The position numbers and the translations under genes were made by a program. Positions 5,461-7,120 of a DNA stretch of 7,120 nt are shown here, one piece after another. Origin of the DNA: Clostridiales bacterium (GTDB lineage Bacteria > Bacillota > Clostridia > Peptostreptococcales > JAAYPU01); NCBI GenBank assembly GCA_012519645.1, contig JAAYPU010000075.1:1-7120 (forward strand), in the 5' to 3' direction. Numbering within the stretch: position 1 is the stretch's first letter; every line of letters starts with the position of its first letter. The notes under the pieces were generated by a model. That model was given only the letters and a program-made list of their open reading frames with translations. It made no database searches and had not been told where the DNA came from.

Positions 5461-5486
5461 ATATTTTTGTACAAACAAAATATAGT
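5461..5486 (+). promoter_or_regulatory. Weak candidate sigma-E promoter of sipL
   Basis: ATATT at 5461-5465 matches the sigma-E -35. After 13 bp, AATATAGT (5479-5486) matches the -10 consensus CATACAAT at 5 of 8 positions. sipL of C. difficile is made in the mother cell under sigma-E, which is the reason for looking. The -10 is poor, so this is only suggestive. The terminator just upstream requires some promoter in 5437-5510. Confidence 0.3.
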
Positions 5487-5520
5487 TATATTAAATAAAA
5501 GTGGAATGAGGAGGATAACT

Positions 5521-7080
5521 ATGACAGCAGAATTAATAAAAGATTCCATTAAGATGCTACAAATGATAGAAAAAGATACTGTCCAGGTTTTGTTAGAAGA
5601 AGATATTTTGGTGCCTGACATTAAACCGGATCTGTCCAAAATAGTATCTATTGAAGGTAAAATGAAAATTTTGGATAAGGAAATTAGTAATAATGTTAAA
5701 ATCGAAGGAAAAATAGATTTAAAAATCTTATATACCCCTTTAGCAGAAACTGATGATTTTCCATTAATACCTTTAGATGCAAGCATTAACTTCAATCAAG
5801 AATTGGACTATCCTTTTTCAGAAAAAATGGACGTGGATATTGTCGGCAATGTAGAACATATGGACTTTGAGATCATTAATGAAAGGAAGCTAAGAGTTAA
5901 AACGGTCGCAAATATAACATCCAAGGTCTACCAAGCTTCCGATAAGACCTTGTTATCTCCGCTAAATGATGTGGAAATGCAGCTGTTAAAAAAGGAAGCA
6001 CAATATACGGATATTGTAGAGAAAAAAAAGGCTCCTATTGATATCAAAGAGGAGTTAGCTATAAAAGAAGGGATGCCGGAAATAGGAAAGATACTTAACT
6101 GGGATGTAAATATAGTCGAAAACCAAAAACAGATAACTAACAATAAAATCGTTATTAACGCTGCAGTGCAATACAATATATTATACATGAGCGAAGAAAT
6201 CGATGCGGTGCCGGTATTGTTCAGAGAAAATTCAGAGTTCACGCAATTTATTGATATTAAAGAGGTAGAAGGCTTTTCTGACAGTAAAGTAGATTTTGTA
6301 TTAAACCATACCAATATAAGCACTAAGAAAGACTCTGAAGAAAATACAACTATATTTGATGCCTATGTCGATATAACTACACAAGTAGAGATATTGAAAA
6401 CAAAAGAAAAAACAATTGTTGTGGATGCCTACCATCCTTTAAAAGAAATAGAAGTTCAAAAGGACAGTCTGACCTGCAAATTGCTTGACGGAAAAAGTAC
6501 TGCGGATATGTCCGTGCGAGAGATATTAAATATTCCGGACGGTCTGCCGGACGCGGACAGGATTTTACAAGTAACAGCTAAAGTATTCGAGACAGGAAGT
6601 ATGATAGAAAAAGAAAGAGATATTGTGGAAGGAATTCTATCTGTAAGCATTTTGTATTTATCTAATGAAGAAAAGAAAAAAGTATATGGCTTCAATGAAG
6701 AAATACCCTTCCGAAATGCTGTTGAAATAGCAGGATTATCTGCTGAAAAGGAAATAGAACGAGAGGTACTTGTCAAAAAAGTTGATTTTGAAACAATCAA
6801 CTCAAAGCAAATAGCCATCAGTGCGGAAATCATCATAAAAAGTGCAGCTTATAAAAAACAAAATTATGAGATATTAACAGATGTAGCCATATTGGATGAA
6901 CCTATAAATATTGAAGAAAACCCAAGCATTATACTTTATGTAACTAAGAAAGAGGATAATCTCTGGAAAATAGCAAAAATGCATCGTACGACAATCGAGG
7001 AAATAAGAACAATAAATAACATAGAAGAAACGGCTGAAGTAAGCCCGGGTGAAAAACTCATACTAATAAAAAACTGTTAA
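5521..7080 (+). CDS. sipL: SipL-like SPOCS (DUF3794) and LysM spore coat assembly protein
   Basis: The protein has 519 residues. In C. difficile SipL binds the ATPase SpoIVA through its LysM domain and is needed to localise the coat around the forespore in the mother-cell cytoplasm. Here about 40-470 hold DUF3794/SPOCS-type repeats: one begins at VPDIKPDLSKIVSIEG (31-46) with KIDLKILYTPL near 64-74; a second has NKIVINAAVQYNILYMSEE near 207-225; a third has LPDADRIL and SVSILYLSNEE (about 340-385). The last 50 residues form a LysM domain (ILYVTKKEDNLWKIA then INNIEETAEVSPGEKLILI). Its Trp482 probably corresponds to the Trp reported as important for SpoIVA binding. No signal peptide is present, as expected for a cytosolic coat protein. 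The ATG at 5521 is chosen because GAGGAGG (5508-5514) lies seven bases upstream; an in-frame TTG at 5467 has no RBS. In C. difficile ispE lies a little downstream; the window ends too soon to see it. Confidence 0.9.
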   Translation: MTAELIKDSIKMLQMIEKDTVQVLLEEDILVPDIKPDLSKIVSIEGKMKILDKEISNNVKIEGKIDLKILYTPLAETDDFPLIPLDASINFNQELDYPFSEKMDVDIVGNVEHMDFEIINERKLRVKTVANITSKVYQASDKTLLSPLNDVEMQLLKKEAQYTDIVEKKKAPIDIKEELAIKEGMPEIGKILNWDVNIVENQKQITNNKIVINAAVQYNILYMSEEIDAVPVLFRENSEFTQFIDIKEVEGFSDSKVDFVLNHTNISTKKDSEENTTIFDAYVDITTQVEILKTKEKTIVVDAYHPLKEIEVQKDSLTCKLLDGKSTADMSVREILNIPDGLPDADRILQVTAKVFETGSMIEKERDIVEGILSVSILYLSNEEKKKVYGFNEEIPFRNAVEIAGLSAEKEIEREVLVKKVDFETINSKQIAISAEIIIKSAAYKKQNYEILTDVAILDEPINIEENPSIILYVTKKEDNLWKIAKMHRTTIEEIRTINNIEETAEVSPGEKLILIKNC

Positions 7081-7120
7081 AAGCTTTAAAAAACAAAGAG
7101 AGTTTGAATTAATACTTCAA
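7081..7120 (+). terminator. Possible start of a terminator hairpin cut by the window end
   Basis: The last 40 bases hold no gene. TTGAA (7104-7108) pairs with TTCAA (7116-7120) around a 7-nt loop. The preceding AAACAAAGAGAGT could pair further with bases beyond the window. Without those bases it cannot be confirmed. Confidence 0.25.

Noticed and set aside
5467..5520. Extended sipL start at TTG 5467, adding 18 residues
   Set aside because: No RBS precedes it, and the extra codons overlap the promoter region and the GAGGAGG site that serves ATG 5521.
5196..5795. Minus-strand open frames over veg (5196-5402) and the start of sipL (5442-5795)
   Set aside because: They are antisense to well-recognised genes; the second also runs across the sipL RBS and candidate promoter.
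5928..6836. Minus-strand open frames inside sipL
   Set aside because: Ser/Ile/Phe-rich translations are antisense shadows of the SPOCS repeats, with no RBS and no family resemblance.
1..7120. CRISPR arrays, tRNA or rRNA genes, insertion sequences, phage attachment sites
   Set aside because: No regularly spaced repeats, cloverleaf sequences, transposase-like frames or terminal inverted repeats were found.

Overview
The window is AT-rich DNA with strong AGGAGG-type ribosome binding sites and several endospore genes (YhcN-type lipoprotein, SpoIID domain, veg, sipL). This points to a spore-forming Firmicute of class Clostridia. I cannot place it further from this sequence. The veg-sipL pair is, from memory, arranged as in Clostridioides difficile, where sipL follows veg and yabG.

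Layout. Positions 2-700 (+) are the 3' part of surE, whose first ~20 codons lie outside the window. It converges on a minus-strand pair: a LysR-type regulator (718-1620) preceded in transcription by a DUF2156 protein (1688-2620). The regulator ends inside its own terminator hairpin. A 163-bp divergent intergenic region follows. Two tandem lipoprotein genes (2784-3020 and 3035-3541, +) share their 5' part; only the second has the YhcN/YlaJ sporulation domain. A perfect 24-bp palindrome follows them. Next is a 463-residue SpoIID/LytB-amidase fusion (3653-5044, +), then veg (5145-5411, +) with its own promoter and terminator, then sipL (5521-7080, +; SPOCS/DUF3794 repeats plus C-terminal LysM). 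The last 40 bp hold no gene and may begin a terminator.

How the genes may work together. The right-hand 4.3 kb looks like a spore-envelope neighbourhood: a spore lipoprotein, a SpoIID-like wall protein and the SpoIVA-binding coat protein SipL, with the vegetative gene veg between them. surE, the LysR regulator and the DUF2156 gene look like unrelated housekeeping or accessory neighbours.

The most unusual item is the fusion protein at 3653-5044. It has no signal peptide, its SpoIID domain carries Asp where the family signature has His, and its amidase domain has lost at least two of the three zinc ligands while keeping the catalytic Glu. It looks like a pseudoenzyme, and it has a sigma-K-like promoter upstream. 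Other points of interest are a perfect DnaA box inside the veg promoter spacer and a lipoprotein paralogue that stops where the intact copy has a Tyr codon.
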